NCBI RefSeq assembly: GCF_900187975.1
Contig: NZ_FZPC01000003.1
Location: forward strand, 186,001 to 250,000
From: Pseudomonas delhiensis
GTDB lineage: Bacteria; Pseudomonadota; Gammaproteobacteria; Pseudomonadales; Pseudomonadaceae
Reading direction: 5' to 3'
Length of the DNA stretch: 64,000 nt
Shown one piece after another: positions 47,836-60,513 of the stretch (position 1 is the first letter of the stretch; the number at the start of each line of letters is the position of its first letter). The notes under the pieces are model-generated. The model was not told the origin of the DNA, made no database searches, and worked only from the letters and a program-made list of their open reading frames with translations. The position numbers were made by a program, and so were the translations under genes.

Positions 47836-50800
47836 TCATTCGCTGTCGAGATGGAGCTGGGTGACGACCTCGCCGCCCTTTTCCGCCTCGGCCTGGCTGA
47901 CGTCGATCAGGTAGATGCGATCATCCCCCAGGCCGCCCTTGGTGACCAGATAGTCCTTGATGTGCGCGCCGCGCTCCTGGGCCAGCTTGCGCAACAGCAA
48001 CTGGCTGCCGCTCCAGGAGTCGAGCACCGCCTGGCGCAGCTTGGCGGTGCGCTCGTCCTTGTCCAGCTCCTGCCACTGCGCCGGCGGCTGTTTCTTCAGG
48101 CGCGTGCGGTAGATGCCTTCGAGCAGGGCCGGCTGCAGGTCTTCCGGCACCTCCAGTTGGCTGGCGTCGCTGGGCACCTTGTCGCCGCGGCGCTGCAGCA
48201 TCTTGTAGTAGTTGTCGCGGAATTCCTGCTGCAGGCGCCGCTCGGCCAGCAGCGGGCCGTCGGCCGCGGCGGCGCTGACCCCTTCGACTTCCAGTTTCAG
48301 CGCCGGGCGCTGCTTGAGGGCGCCGGCGAGCTTGTCGAGGTTGCCCTGGGCGGCGGGCGTCAGCTCGCTGGAGCCGGCGGCGAAGGGCACGTTGCCCAGG
48401 TCCTCGTCGCCACCGCCGGCGGCCAGGCCGGCGATGAACTTGAAGGGCGCCTGCACGGCGCGCAGCACCAGGTTGCGCAGGGTCTGCCAGACGATGGGCA
48501 TGACGCTGAACTGCGGGTTGTTCAGGTCGCCCTCCACCGGCAGCTGGATGTCGATGTTGCCGTTGGTGTCCTTGAGCAGGGCCACCGCCAGCTTCACCGG
48601 CAGGTCGACGGCGTCGGGGCTGTCGACCTTCTCGCCCAGCTGCAGGTGTTCCACCAGCACCTTGTTGTCGGCCTTCAGCTGGCCCTTGGTGATCTGGTAG
48701 TGCAGGTCGAGGTTGAGCCGGCCCTTGCGGATGCGGTAGCCGGCGAACTTGCCGGAGTAGGGCGTCAGGGTGGTCAGCTCGACACGCTTGAAGCTGGTGG
48801 CGATGTCCAGTTTCTCCAGCGGCGAGAAGGGGTTGAGGCTGCCCTTGATGGTCACCGGGGCGTACTTGTCGACCTTGCCCTTGATGTCGACGCTGGCCGG
48901 CTGCGGGTTGCGGTTGTCGAGGGTGCCGATCTCGCCGCCCAGTTGCTGGATGGCGGTGGCGAAGTCCGGGCGCAGGGTCAGGTCGGCGAAGTTGGCCGAG
49001 CCGTCGTTGATGCGGATGCCGCCGATGTGGATGCCCAGGGGCTTGTCGCTGCCGGCCCTGGCCGGGCTGGCGGCGCCCTTGGCCGCCGGCTGCCCGGGCT
49101 GGGTGATGATCAGCTCGCTGACGTTGGTGCTGCGGTCCTCGTTGATGATGAAGCGCGCGTAGGGCTGCTCGAAGGACACGCTCTGGATCACCAGGCTGTC
49201 GCCATGCTTGTAGGCCAGCCCGTCGAGGGTGAGCTTCTGCCATTTGACGAAGTCGCGGCTCTTGAGGGTGTCCAGGGTGTGCAACTGGCTGACCTCGGCG
49301 CTGCCGCCGACGCTGAAGGCCAGCGGCTCGGTGCTCTTGAGATCGACGTCGAGCTTGCTGGCGAGGAAGCCGCTGCGCAGTTCCAGGCGGATGAAGGGCT
49401 CGAGGTAGGACTGCGCCAGGCGCAGGTCGATGTCGCGGGTGGCGACCTTGAGTCTGGCGCTGGCCGGGTTGGGGATGACGCTGCCGCTGGCCTCGATCTG
49501 CCCGCGGTTGCCGATGCCGGTCTTCAGGCGCAGCTGCAGGGCCTGGGTCAGCGAGCTGTCGACGTCCTGCAGGTCGAGGTCCAGCGGGCCGACGTCCAGG
49601 GCCACCGGCTTGGCCGGCACGCGGTCGGCCAGGTACACCTTGTAGCCGCGCAGCTGGGTGTCGCGCAGCACCACGTGCCAGGGTTTCTGCGGCTCGGCCG
49701 GCTTGGCCGGCTCCGGCGGCGGGCTTGCCGGCTTGTCGGCGGCGGCCGCAGCCTGGTCGGCTTGGGCTTGGGCTTGGGCTTGGGCTTGGGCTTGGGCTTG
49801 GGCTTGGGCTTGGGCTTGGGCTTGGGCTTGGGTTTGGGCTTGGGCTTCAGGCTTGGCCTCGGGTTTCGCCGCGGCCCGGGTTTCGGTTTTCTCCGTCGGG
49901 GCCGTTTCGGCCTTGGCGGGCGCCGGGCTGGCCGCAGCCGCTACGGGCGTGGCGGCCGGGGCGGCGGTGTCGGGTTTCGCCGCGGCATCGGCCGCGGGCG
50001 CCGGCGGTTCGGCGGGGGCCGGGCTCGGTGCCGGCTTGCGCGCGGGCTTCTGGAAGTCGGCGAAGAGCTTCTGCCAGTCGAGCTGGCCGTCCTTCTCGCG
50101 GGCGGCCCAGGTTTCCAGGCCCTGGCTGCGGATCTGGCCGACCACCACCTCGCGCTTGGCCAGGTCCATGCTGGTATCGGCCACGTCGAGGCTGGCCAGG
50201 GTGACCAGCGGCTTGCCGGCCGGGCTCTTCAGGTCGAGGTCGCGCAGGTTGGCGCTGGTCTTCTCCAGCAGCAGCTGGGTGTCCTTGCTCAGATCGAGCT
50301 TGTAGTCGGTGGCGACGCTGAGGATGCCTTTCTGCAGTTCCAGCGGAACATTGTCGCGCACGTAGGGCCACCAGGCCTTGAGCGGGATGCCCTGGATCGA
50401 CAGGTTGCCGCTGGAGGCGAGCGGGGTCAGGCTGAGGTCGCCCTTCCAGTCGACCTTGCCGCCGTGCGGGCCGGTGCCGCTGAGGGTCATCTGCGCGCCG
50501 CTGTCGGGCAGGGTGCTGAGGTTGTTCAGCTCGAAGCCCAGCGGGTCGAAGACGAAGTCCACCTGCTCGCTCGGGCGGTTGTCCTGGAAGTGCACGCTGC
50601 CCTGGCTCAGGGCGATGCGCTGGATGCGCAGCGGGAAGGGCTTGCTGTCCGGCTGCTCGGGCTTGGGCTCGCTGGGCGGCAGCTTGAACAGGCGGGTGAG
50701 GTTGAGGCTGCCGTCCTCGGCGAACACCACTTCGCCATGGGGCTTGTCCAGTTGCACGTCGGCCAGGTGCAGCTGGTGCGTCCACAGGCTGTCCAGTTCG

Positions 50801-51054
50801 AGGTTGGCGTAGAGCCGCTCGAAGGCCACCTGCTCCTGGCCCGGCGCGCCGATGCGCAGGCCCCAGACGTTCAGCTCCAGGCTGAAGGGGTTCAGTTCGA
50901 TGCGCTCGATGTGCGCCGGCACGCTGGCGTACTGGGCCAGTTGCTGGTTGGCCACGCGCAGGGCGATGCCGGGGAGTGTCAGGAAGCCCAGCAGGCAATA
51001 GAGGAGGAACAGCAGCACCAGGGTGCCGATTGCGCGAATCAATCCTTTGGGCAT
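47836..51054 (-). CDS. Large DUF748/AsmA-like envelope protein with Gln-Ala repeat
   Basis: This 1072-residue protein starts at ATG 51054 (MPKGLIRAIGTLVLLFLLYC), an N-terminal membrane anchor. Long AsmA/DUF748-type beta-rich repeats follow (for example IERIELNPFSLELNVWGLRI, SVHFQDNRPSEQVDF), then a low-complexity Ala/Pro/Glu/Gln region at about 345-440 with a tandem Gln-Ala run. More DUF748 segments and a C-terminal OmpA-like part (FAAGSSELTPAAQGNLDKLAGAL) come last. Proteins of this class span the periplasm and are implicated in lipid transport or outer-membrane assembly. The last genes of the apparent operon are the two DUF2845 proteins. Confidence 0.85.
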   Translation of the reverse strand: MPKGLIRAIGTLVLLFLLYCLLGFLTLPGIALRVANQQLAQYASVPAHIERIELNPFSLELNVWGLRIGAPGQEQVAFERLYANLELDSLWTHQLHLADVQLDKPHGEVVFAEDGSLNLTRLFKLPPSEPKPEQPDSKPFPLRIQRIALSQGSVHFQDNRPSEQVDFVFDPLGFELNNLSTLPDSGAQMTLSGTGPHGGKVDWKGDLSLTPLASSGNLSIQGIPLKAWWPYVRDNVPLELQKGILSVATDYKLDLSKDTQLLLEKTSANLRDLDLKSPAGKPLVTLASLDVADTSMDLAKREVVVGQIRSQGLETWAAREKDGQLDWQKLFADFQKPARKPAPSPAPAEPPAPAADAAAKPDTAAPAATPVAAAASPAPAKAETAPTEKTETRAAAKPEAKPEAQAQTQAQAQAQAQAQAQAQAQAQAQAQADQAAAAADKPASPPPEPAKPAEPQKPWHVVLRDTQLRGYKVYLADRVPAKPVALDVGPLDLDLQDVDSSLTQALQLRLKTGIGNRGQIEASGSVIPNPASARLKVATRDIDLRLAQSYLEPFIRLELRSGFLASKLDVDLKSTEPLAFSVGGSAEVSQLHTLDTLKSRDFVKWQKLTLDGLAYKHGDSLVIQSVSFEQPYARFIINEDRSTNVSELIITQPGQPAAKGAASPARAGSDKPLGIHIGGIRINDGSANFADLTLRPDFATAIQQLGGEIGTLDNRNPQPASVDIKGKVDKYAPVTIKGSLNPFSPLEKLDIATSFKRVELTTLTPYSGKFAGYRIRKGRLNLDLHYQITKGQLKADNKVLVEHLQLGEKVDSPDAVDLPVKLAVALLKDTNGNIDIQLPVEGDLNNPQFSVMPIVWQTLRNLVLRAVQAPFKFIAGLAAGGGDEDLGNVPFAAGSSELTPAAQGNLDKLAGALKQRPALKLEVEGVSAAAADGPLLAERRLQQEFRDNYYKMLQRRGDKVPSDASQLEVPEDLQPALLEGIYRTRLKKQPPAQWQELDKDERTAKLRQAVLDSWSGSQLLLRKLAQERGAHIKDYLVTKGGLGDDRIYLIDVSQAEAEKGGEVVTQLHLDSE
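49759..49848. repeat. Hexanucleotide tandem repeat inside the DUF748 gene
   Basis: Fifteen GGCTTG units lie in a row; the first twelve are exact (49759-49830), then GGTTTG, GGCTTG and GGCTTC. The minus strand reads CAAGCC, coding Gln-Ala. The 6-bp unit keeps the frame whatever the copy number. Confidence 0.95.
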
Positions 51055-51145
51055 AGCGGGAGTCGTCTTCCGTCGTGGCGTACCCTCGGAGTATGGCACG
51101 CGTGCAAAGTTCAAAATCCTGAGCCGTGGCAGTCGGTCGCGGCGA

Positions 51146-51766
51146 TCAGGCCTGCAGGTTGTGCTGGCGGGCGAACTCCACCAGGTCCACCAGGCTGCTC
51201 AGCTGCAGTTTCTCGAGGATGCGCGTCTTGTAGGTGCTGACGGTCTTCTGGCTGAGGAACAGCTCCTCGGCGATCTGCTTGTTGCTCAGGCCGCGCACCA
51301 GGCTGCGCAGCACCACCAGCTCGCGCGGGGTGAGCATCGCCACCGGGTCGTCGCCGGGCTGCCCGGGCGCGCCCAGGGGGCGCTCGGGGAAGCAGCGGTA
51401 GCCGGCGACCAGCATGCGCGCGGCATTGAGGATGGCCGCGGTGTCCTTGTTCTTGCTGACGAAGCCGTGCCCGCCGGCGGCCTCCACGCGCCCGGCGTAG
51501 AGGCGCTCGTCCTGGGAGCTGAGCACCAGCAGGCGGATGTTCTCGTCGAAGATGTGCACCCGTGCCAGCAGGTCCATGCCGTCCATTCCCGGCAGGTTGA
51601 GGTCGAGGATGACCAGGTCGGGCTTCTGCTGGCGCACCAGGTTGAGCCCGGCGTTGCCGTCGTCGGCCTCGCCGACGATTTCGAACTGGGGGTCCTGGGC
51701 GAGCAGGGAGCGGATCGCCAGGCGCATGGCCGGGTGATCCTCCACCACGATGACGCGTTTGTTCAT
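51146..51766 (-). CDS. Orphan LuxR/NarL-family response regulator (BvgA/RocA-like)
   Basis: This 206-residue protein starts MNKRVIVVEDHPAMRLAIRS at 51766. The receiver domain has Asp pair ED, phosphorylation Asp in LVILDLNLPGMDG (about 54) and the conserved Lys in FVSKNKD. A C-terminal LuxR HTH follows (LTPRELVVLRSLVRGLSNKQ, SQKTVSTYKTRILEKL). The HTH resembles BvgA/RocA1/EvgA. No histidine kinase gene is next to it. It sits downstream of a thiolase gene on the same strand, 77 bp apart. Its target genes are unknown. Confidence 0.85.
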   Translation of the reverse strand: MNKRVIVVEDHPAMRLAIRSLLAQDPQFEIVGEADDGNAGLNLVRQQKPDLVILDLNLPGMDGMDLLARVHIFDENIRLLVLSSQDERLYAGRVEAAGGHGFVSKNKDTAAILNAARMLVAGYRCFPERPLGAPGQPGDDPVAMLTPRELVVLRSLVRGLSNKQIAEELFLSQKTVSTYKTRILEKLQLSSLVDLVEFARQHNLQA

Positions 51767-51843
51767 GGGCAATCCTTGAAGGCGCGATCCGCCCAATGAA
51801 GATAGCCCAGTTGGCGCGACCTTGCGGCCGCGCCTGGCGAGGC

Positions 51844-53022
<1,179 letters not shown>

Positions 53023-53139
53023 GACACGAATCCTCAGCATGGGGCGGCGCGGGCCGCGGCGAACGAACCGGCATGGTTGCACAGCCCGTGCGTGGCGGGC
53101 CACTCCTCGAACCGGGTGGTCAGGCGCCGACCCCGAGGG

Positions 53140-54018
53140 TCAGCGCAGCGGCGGCAGGCCCATGCGCCGGCGCGCGCGGTGCAGCGAGCCGTTGCGCACC
53201 GCCCAGCGCAACAGCGGCACGCTGCGCTTCACGCTGGCGCGGATCAGCTGGCGCTGCAGCGGGCGCAGGGAGAAACCGAGCATGTCGGCGGCCCAGTCCG
53301 GCAGCAGGTCGATGCCGGCGCGCATCATCAGGGCGCTGAAGGGCCTGGCCAGGGAACTGGGCGCCGGGGCGTCGAGCAGTACCTCGACCACGTCGCGGGT
53401 GCGCTCGTTGTAGCGCAACCGGGGGCGCATGCGTTCCAGGTACTCGGCCACCTCCAGGCGCGAGCGCGGCACGTCGCGGGCGCCCAGGCGCTCGGCGACC
53501 AGGGCGATCTCGTCGTAGTAGCGGTCCTGCTCGCTGCCGGGCAGGTCGGGGTTCAGGTAGCGCAGGTGCGACTTGAGGAAGCAACTGACCTCGGCGACGT
53601 GCACCCAGGTCAGCAGGTCCGGGTCGCTGGCCGAATAGGGCGTGCCGTCGGGCAGGGTGCCGCTGACGCCGTCGTGGATGCGCCGCACCCGGGCGATCAG
53701 CTTCTCGGCGTCGGCCACCGAGCCGTAGGTGGTGGTGGAGATGAACTGGCCGGTGCGGCGCAGGCGCCCGAGCATGTCGGCGCGGAAATTGGAATGGTCC
53801 CACACCCCGCCGAGGGCGGCGGGGTGGAGCATCTGCAGGAGCAGGGCGCTGATGCCGCCGATGAGCATGGAGCTGAAGTCGCCATGGACCCTCCAGCAGG
53901 CCGAATCGGGGCCGAACAGCCCCGGGTCGCCCTTGGGGGATTCGAAGTCGACGCCCCCGAGGGCGAGTCCGGTCAGGCTCAGGACCTGGCTTTCGATATG
54001 ACGGCGAACGGTTTCCAT
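53140..54018 (-). CDS. DUF2236 / MpaB-family oxygenase-like protein
   Basis: This 292-residue protein starts METVRRHIESQVLSLTG at 54018. It has the DUF2236 pattern: a helical protein with HGDFSSMLIGGISALLLQML, a conserved HP (LHPAALGGVWDHS), the YGS segment and WVHVAEVSCFL. The histidines can bind heme or metal in relatives such as MpaB and latex-clearing protein. The substrate here is unknown. It lies between acs and the thiolase gene. Confidence 0.82.
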   Translation of the reverse strand: METVRRHIESQVLSLTGLALGGVDFESPKGDPGLFGPDSACWRVHGDFSSMLIGGISALLLQMLHPAALGGVWDHSNFRADMLGRLRRTGQFISTTTYGSVADAEKLIARVRRIHDGVSGTLPDGTPYSASDPDLLTWVHVAEVSCFLKSHLRYLNPDLPGSEQDRYYDEIALVAERLGARDVPRSRLEVAEYLERMRPRLRYNERTRDVVEVLLDAPAPSSLARPFSALMMRAGIDLLPDWAADMLGFSLRPLQRQLIRASVKRSVPLLRWAVRNGSLHRARRRMGLPPLR

Positions 54019-54026
54019 GGCGACGA

Positions 54027-54105
54027 GCTGCAAGCCTCAAGCGTCAAGCTACAAGTGGTGCACACCATAAGCTTAACCGCAGGCACCCTGCCTTGCAGCT
54101 TGCAG
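54027..54105. repeat. Bipartite element with 7-bp period between DUF2236 gene and acs
   Basis: The left arm heptamers are GCTGCAA, GCCTCAA, GCGTCAA, GCTACAA (54027-54054). After a 37-bp spacer the right arm is CTTGCAG, CTTGCAG (54092-54105). It lies just beyond the acs stop codon and is the same family as the elements at 12073 and 20672. Confidence 0.75.
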
Positions 54106-54112
54106 CCGCCCT

Positions 54113-56050
<1,938 letters not shown>

Positions 56051-56165
56051 GACGATATCCTTGTTGTTGTGATGTCTTGGTAAGGCGTCTGGCTCAAGAC
56101 TGGGCCAATGCGCGGCCCGGTTCAAGCCTTGGAGGGATGGCCGGCATTTCGGCCGGGGGGCGTAG

Positions 56166-56194
56166 GGCGGATAACGCCTACGGCGTTATCCGCC
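56166..56194. repeat. Palindromic repeat, type A
   Basis: A perfect 13-bp inverted repeat GGCGGATAACGCC / GGCGTTATCCGCC has a TAC loop. It is preceded by CGTAG, as in the copy at 14872. Confidence 0.85.
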
Positions 56195-56258
56195 GTTTGG
56201 CCTTGGTTCCCGGTGGCCCCGGGGTTGACCTGGGCGTTGGCTGTGGCCTCGGTGCATT

Positions 56259-56286
56259 GGCGGATAACCGCGAACGGTTATGCGCC
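56259..56286. repeat. Palindromic repeat, type B
   Basis: This 28-bp imperfect palindrome, with GGCGGATAACCG at its left end and CGGTTATGCGCC at its right, is preceded by GTGCATT, like the copy at 14933. Confidence 0.8.
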
Positions 56287-56294
56287 CTCATGGT

Positions 56295-56326
56295 GATGGG
56301 TATCGCTTCGCTCCACCCATCCTACG
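56295..56326. repeat. Palindromic repeat, type C
   Basis: GATGGGTATCGCTTCGCTCC leads into ACCCATCCTACG; it differs from the 4967-4998 copy by one base. Confidence 0.75.
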
Positions 56327-56349
56327 AGAAGCCATGCCTCCCGGCGGAT

Positions 56350-56455
56350 TGTAGGAGCGCGCCCTGCGCGCGAAATCGCGGGCAGGGCCCGCTCCTACAG
56401 GGGAATGCCATGCCTCCCAGTAACCTGTAGGAGCGGACTCCGTCCGCGATCCGCG
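56350..56455. repeat. REP units GTAGGAGCG near pgi
   Basis: An inverted pair (GTAGGAGCGCGCCCTGC at 56351 and GCAGGGCCCGCTCCTAC to 56398) is followed by a third unit GTAGGAGCGGACTCCGTCCG at 56427. They belong to the same REP class as 8010-8082. Confidence 0.8.
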
Positions 56456-56464
56456 GCGGAAATG

Positions 56465-56498
56465 AAAACGCCGTTTCCCCCTGCGGAGGAAACGGCGC
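56465..56498 (-). terminator. Intrinsic terminator of pgi
   Basis: The stem CGCCGTTTCC / GGAAACGGCG is followed on the minus strand by TTTT. It begins 18 bp after the pgi stop. Confidence 0.88.
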
Positions 56499-56515
56499 TT
56501 TCCCAAGGCGGGAAC

Positions 56516-58180
56516 TCAGCCGCGGTGACGGCCGCGGAAGTAGTCGATCAGGCCCTGGGTGGAGGCGTCCTCGGCAGGGCTCTCCTCGCTGCCGACCAGG
56601 CGCCCGTAGACGGCCTTGCCCAGCTCCTTGCCCAGTTCCACGCCCCACTGGTCGAAGGCGTTGATGCCCCAGAGGATGCTCTGCACGTAGACCTTGTGCT
56701 CGTACATGGCGATCAGCGCGCCCAGGCGGCGGGCACTGATGCGTTCCAGCACCAGGGTGTTGCTCGGGCGGTTGCCGGGGATCACCTTGTGCGGCGCCAG
56801 GCGCTGCACCTCGGCCTCGTCCAGGCCCTTGGCGCGCAGCTCGGCCTCGGCCTCGGCGCGGGTCTTGCCCTGCATCAGCGCCTGGCTCTGCGACAGGCAG
56901 TTGGCGTACAGCCACTGGTGGTGGTCGGCCACCGGGTTGTAACTGGACACCGGGACGATGAAGTCCGCCGGGATCAGCTGGGTGCCCTGGTGCAGCAACT
57001 GGTGGTAGGCGTGCTGGCCGTTGCAGCCGACGCCGCCCCAGATCACCGGGCCGGTGCCGGCGCTGACCGGGGTGCCGTCCTGGCGCACGCTCTTGCCGTT
57101 GGACTCCATGTCCAGCTGCTGCAGGTGGTCGGTGATGTTCCGCAGGTAGTAGTCGTAGGGGAGGATGGCGTGGCTGCGGGCGCCCCAGAAGTCGCCGTAC
57201 CAGACGCCGAGCAGGCCCAGCAGCACCGGGATGTTGCGGGCGAAGGGCGCGCTCTGGAAGTGCTGGTCCATGCTGTGGGCGCCGGACAGCAGTTCCTTGA
57301 AGTTGTTGATGCCCACCGACATGGCGATCGGCAGGCCGATGGCCGACCACAGCGAGTAGCGCCCGCCGACCCAGTCCCACATGGGGAAGACGTTCTCTTC
57401 GCGGATGCCGAAGGCCACCGCCGCTTCCTTGTTGCTGGAAACCGCGATGAAGTGGCGGTACAGCTCCGCCTCGTTGCCGCCCTGGGCCAGGTACCAGGCG
57501 CGCGCGGCCTGGGCGTTCTTCAGCGTCTCCAGGGTACCGAAGGACTTGGAGGAGACGATGAACAGGGTGGTCTCGGCGTTCAGCTTGCTGGTCAGCTCGC
57601 GGAACTCGCTGCCGTCGATGTTCGCCAGGTAGTGGCAGCGCACGCCCTTCTGGGCGAAGGGCAGCAGGGCCTCGGAGACCAGTTGCGGGCCGAGGAAGGA
57701 GCCGCCGATGCCGATGTTCACCACGTCGGTGATGGGCTTCTCGGTGTAGCCGCGCCACAGGCCGTTGTGCACGTAGGCGACCAGCTCGGTCATCTGGTGC
57801 AGCACGCGGTGCACTTCCGGCATCACGTCCACGCCGTCCACCAGCACCTTGTCGCCGATCGGCCGGCGCAGCGCGGTGTGCAGCACCGGGCGGCGCTCGG
57901 AGGCGTTGATCACCTCGCCGCGGAACATCGACTGGATGGCTTCGCCCAGCTGCGCCTCTTCCGCCAGCTTGACCAGCAGGCCGAGGGTGTCCTCGCGGAT
58001 CAGGTTCTTCGAGAAGTCGAGGAACAGGCCGCAGGCGCTCAGGGAGAAGCGCTCGAAACGCTTCGGATCGCTGGCGAATGCCTGGCGCATGCTGAAGTCC
58101 TGCAGATCCTTGCGGTGCTCGGCCAGTGCCTGCCAGCTCTGCAGGCGGGTGGCATCCAGCGGGGTGAGGTGGTGTTCCAT
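56516..58180 (-). CDS. pgi: Glucose-6-phosphate isomerase
   Basis: This 554-residue protein starts at ATG 58180 ([20 protein letters not shown]). PGI signatures are present: the [13 protein letters not shown] sugar-phosphate loop, the [18 protein letters not shown] signature 1 segment and the catalytic C-terminal segment [12 protein letters not shown] to [13 protein letters not shown]. It interconverts glucose-6-P and fructose-6-P. It is downstream of panD with a terminator in between. Confidence 0.98.
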   Translation of the reverse strand: MEHHLTPLDATRLQSWQALAEHRKDLQDFSMRQAFASDPKRFERFSLSACGLFLDFSKNLIREDTLGLLVKLAEEAQLGEAIQSMFRGEVINASERRPVLHTALRRPIGDKVLVDGVDVMPEVHRVLHQMTELVAYVHNGLWRGYTEKPITDVVNIGIGGSFLGPQLVSEALLPFAQKGVRCHYLANIDGSEFRELTSKLNAETTLFIVSSKSFGTLETLKNAQAARAWYLAQGGNEAELYRHFIAVSSNKEAAVAFGIREENVFPMWDWVGGRYSLWSAIGLPIAMSVGINNFKELLSGAHSMDQHFQSAPFARNIPVLLGLLGVWYGDFWGARSHAILPYDYYLRNITDHLQQLDMESNGKSVRQDGTPVSAGTGPVIWGGVGCNGQHAYHQLLHQGTQLIPADFIVPVSSYNPVADHHQWLYANCLSQSQALMQGKTRAEAEAELRAKGLDEAEVQRLAPHKVIPGNRPSNTLVLERISARRLGALIAMYEHKVYVQSILWGINAFDQWGVELGKELGKAVYGRLVGSEESPAEDASTQGLIDYFRGRHRG

Positions 58181-58215
58181 GCTGTACCTTCGGGGGTGTG
58201 ACGTGCGTTGGAGCG

Positions 58216-58243
58216 TGAAAAAGCCCGGGGGTTCCGGGCTTTG
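58216..58243 (-). terminator. Intrinsic terminator of panD
   Basis: AAAGCCCGG / CCGGGCTTT has a short GGGTT-type loop, and a run of T follows on the minus strand. It starts 6 bp after the panD stop and separates panD from pgi. Confidence 0.9.
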
Positions 58244-58248
58244 ACGGG

Positions 58249-58629
58249 TCAGGCGAGCTGCACCGGGATGGCGTTGCTGGTGTGGCTGAGCTGGTTGCCC
58301 GGGGCCATGTAGAGCATGCGCGGCTGGTAGTTGGCGAGCTCGGCGTCGCTGTACTGAGCATAAGCGCAGATGATCACCCGGTCACCCACCTTGGCCTTGT
58401 GCGCGGCGGCGCCGTTGACCGAGATCATCCGCGAGCCTTCCTCGCCGCGGATGGCGTAGGTGGTGAAGCGCTCGCCGTTGTCGACGTTGTAGATCTGGAT
58501 CTGTTCGTACTCGCGGATACCGGCGAGGTCCAGCCACTCGCCATCGATGGCGCAGGAGCCTTCGTAGTCGAGGACGGCGTGGGTGACTTCGGCGCGGTGC
58601 AGCTTGGCCTTGAGCATGATGCTGTGCAT
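58249..58629 (-). CDS. panD: Aspartate 1-decarboxylase
   Basis: This 126-residue proenzyme starts [20 protein letters not shown]. The self-cleavage site is Gly24-Ser25 in DYEGSCAID, generating the pyruvoyl group. [10 protein letters not shown] and [20 protein letters not shown] are typical. It makes beta-alanine for pantothenate. It is 111 bp downstream of panC in the panB-panC-panD order. Confidence 0.98.
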   Translation of the reverse strand: MHSIMLKAKLHRAEVTHAVLDYEGSCAIDGEWLDLAGIREYEQIQIYNVDNGERFTTYAIRGEEGSRMISVNGAAAHKAKVGDRVIICAYAQYSDAELANYQPRMLYMAPGNQLSHTSNAIPVQLA

Positions 58630-58740
58630 GGCGGGCGCTCCTGTTGTGGTGGGGCTTGGCGCGAACGGCGGCAGAGTATGCCCAACCTGTTACCCGGCCT
58701 CAAGCCGCGCGCGGCGCGGCCTGGGGCAGGCAACGGCGGG

Positions 58741-59592
58741 TCAGTCGAGCTGCAGCGGCAGGTTGTCGATCAGGCGGGTGTTGCCGAGGAAGGCGGCGGC
58801 CAGGACCACCACCTGCTTGTCGCCGGCATTGGCCGGGCGCAGGCCCAGGGCCTCGCGGATCTCCAGGTAGTCCACGCGCAGGCCGGCGGCCTCGATCTGC
58901 CGGCGGCCTTCCTCCAGCAGCGCCGGGAAGTCGCGCGAGCCGCCGCGCAGGGCCTCGGCGAGCTGCCGGAGGGTGCGCTGGATGACCGGCGCGCGGGCGC
59001 GCTCGTCCTCGTTCAGGTAGCCGTTGCGCGAGGACAGCGCCAGGCCGTCCTCGGCGCGCACGGTGGGTTCGCCGAAGATCTGCACGGGGATGTTCAGGTC
59101 GCGCACCAGCTTGCGGATCACCGCCAGTTGCTGGAAGTCCTTCTCGCCGAACAGCGCCATGTCCGGCTGCACCATGTTCAGCAGCTTGCAGACCACGGTG
59201 GCGACGCCGTCGAAGTGGCCCGGGCGGCTGCCGCCGCACAGCCCCTCGGAAACGCCGGGCACGCTGACCTTGGTCTGGCCTTCCATGCCGTCGGGGTACA
59301 TCTCTTCCACGCCCGGAGCGAACAGCAGGTGGCAGCCGGCTTCCAGCAGCCTGGCCTGGTCGGCGGCGAGGGTGCGCGGGTACTTGTCCAGGTCCTCGCT
59401 GGGGCCGAACTGCAGCGGGTTGACGAAGATGCTGGCGACCACGAAGTCGGCACGCTGGCCGGCCTTGGCCACCAGGGCGGCGTGGCCGGCGTGCAGGTTG
59501 CCCATGGTCGGCACCAGGGCGATGCGCTTGCCTTCGCCGCGGGCACGGGCGACGGCGGCGCGCAGTTCGCGGACGGTCTTGACGGTGTTCAT
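58741..59592 (-). CDS. panC: Pantothenate synthetase
   Basis: This 283-residue protein starts [20 protein letters not shown] at 59592. The HIGH-like motif is [14 protein letters not shown] and the KMSKS-equivalent lies in [30 protein letters not shown] is conserved. It condenses pantoate with beta-alanine using ATP. Its start overlaps the panB stop (ATGA). Confidence 0.98.
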   Translation of the reverse strand: MNTVKTVRELRAAVARARGEGKRIALVPTMGNLHAGHAALVAKAGQRADFVVASIFVNPLQFGPSEDLDKYPRTLAADQARLLEAGCHLLFAPGVEEMYPDGMEGQTKVSVPGVSEGLCGGSRPGHFDGVATVVCKLLNMVQPDMALFGEKDFQQLAVIRKLVRDLNIPVQIFGEPTVRAEDGLALSSRNGYLNEDERARAPVIQRTLRQLAEALRGGSRDFPALLEEGRRQIEAAGLRVDYLEIREALGLRPANAGDKQVVVLAAAFLGNTRLIDNLPLQLD

Positions 59593-60389
59593 GCGGAGAA
59601 TCCGTGTTCGGGGCCGGGGAAGGAGCCGTCTTTCACGGCCTTGACGTAGGCGGCGAAGGCGCCCTGGATGCCGTCCTGGCCCTGCATGAAGTTCTTCACG
59701 AACTTGGGCGCGCGGCCGGACAGCGACAGGCCGAGCATGTCGTGCATCACCAGTACCTGGCCGTCGGTGCCGGGGCCTGCGCCTATGCCGATCACCGGGA
59801 TCTTCACCGCCTCGCTGATTTCCTGGCCCAGGGCGCTGGGCACGCATTCCAGCAGCAGCATGGCGGCGCCGGCCTGCTCCAGGGCGATGGCGTCGGCGCG
59901 CAGCTGGCGGGCCTGGGTTTCCTGGCGGCCCTGGACCTTGAAGCCGCCGAACAGGTTGACCGACTGCGGGGTGAGGCCCAGGTGCGCGCACACCGGCACG
60001 CCCATCTGCGCCAGGCGCACGATGGGCTCGGCCAGCCAGGCGCCGCCTTCGAGCTTGACCATGTGGGCGCCGGCCTGCATGACCTTGACCGCGTCGTCCA
60101 GCAGGCGCTGCAGCGAGGTGCCGGAGGCGAAGGGCAGGTCGGTGACGATCATCGCGCCCTGGTTGCCGCGTTTCACGCAGGCGGTGTGATAGGCCATTTC
60201 CTCGACCGTGACCGGCAGCGTGCTGTCGTGGCCTTGCAGCACCATGCCGAGGGAGTCGCCGATCAGCAGCATCTCCGCTCCCGCGGCGCTGGCCGCCTGG
60301 GCGAAGGTGGCATCGTAGGCTGTGAGCATCGCGATCTTCTCGCCGCTTTGCTTCAGGCCTTGCAGGGTGGTCAGGGTGACATCAGGCAT
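59589..60389 (-). CDS. panB: 3-methyl-2-oxobutanoate hydroxymethyltransferase
   Basis: This 266-residue TIM barrel begins [20 protein letters not shown]. Motifs for the metal and ketopantoate site are [25 protein letters not shown] and LECVPSALG, and [14 protein letters not shown] is the C-terminal signature. It makes ketopantoate from ketoisovalerate and methylene-THF. It is first of panB-panC-panD, 124 bp after folK. Confidence 0.98.
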   Translation of the reverse strand: MPDVTLTTLQGLKQSGEKIAMLTAYDATFAQAASAAGAEMLLIGDSLGMVLQGHDSTLPVTVEEMAYHTACVKRGNQGAMIVTDLPFASGTSLQRLLDDAVKVMQAGAHMVKLEGGAWLAEPIVRLAQMGVPVCAHLGLTPQSVNLFGGFKVQGRQETQARQLRADAIALEQAGAAMLLLECVPSALGQEISEAVKIPVIGIGAGPGTDGQVLVMHDMLGLSLSGRAPKFVKNFMQGQDGIQGAFAAYVKAVKDGSFPGPEHGFSA

Positions 60390-60513
60390 GAAAACGGTCC
60401 TCGTTGGGCCGGCTGGCGCCGGCGCGGGGCACCTATAGTCCGTATGGGGGGAAGCGAAGTCAATCGCAGGTGTTACCGGACTGTTACGGCGTTACCGCCA
60501 ACTGGGGTGACGA

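Larger units (their letters stand above)
56051..56515. other. acs-pgi intergenic region packed with palindromic repeats
   Basis: This 465-bp gap holds the acs promoter region near its start codon, a type A palindrome (56166-56194), a type B palindrome (56259-56286), a type C palindrome (56295-56326), two REP units (56351-56398 and from 56427) and the pgi terminator (56465-56497). No coding sequence is supported. Confidence 0.75.

Noticed and set aside
49759..49848. Tandem repeat considered as a CRISPR array
   Set aside because: The unit is 6 bp with no spacers and lies inside a coding frame.
47851..51240. An 1129-codon open frame on the plus strand opposite the DUF748 gene
   Set aside because: The minus strand has a membrane anchor, DUF748 repeats, an OmpA-like end and adjacent same-strand genes. 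The plus frame is compositional shadow, including a Gly-Leu run from the hexamer repeat.
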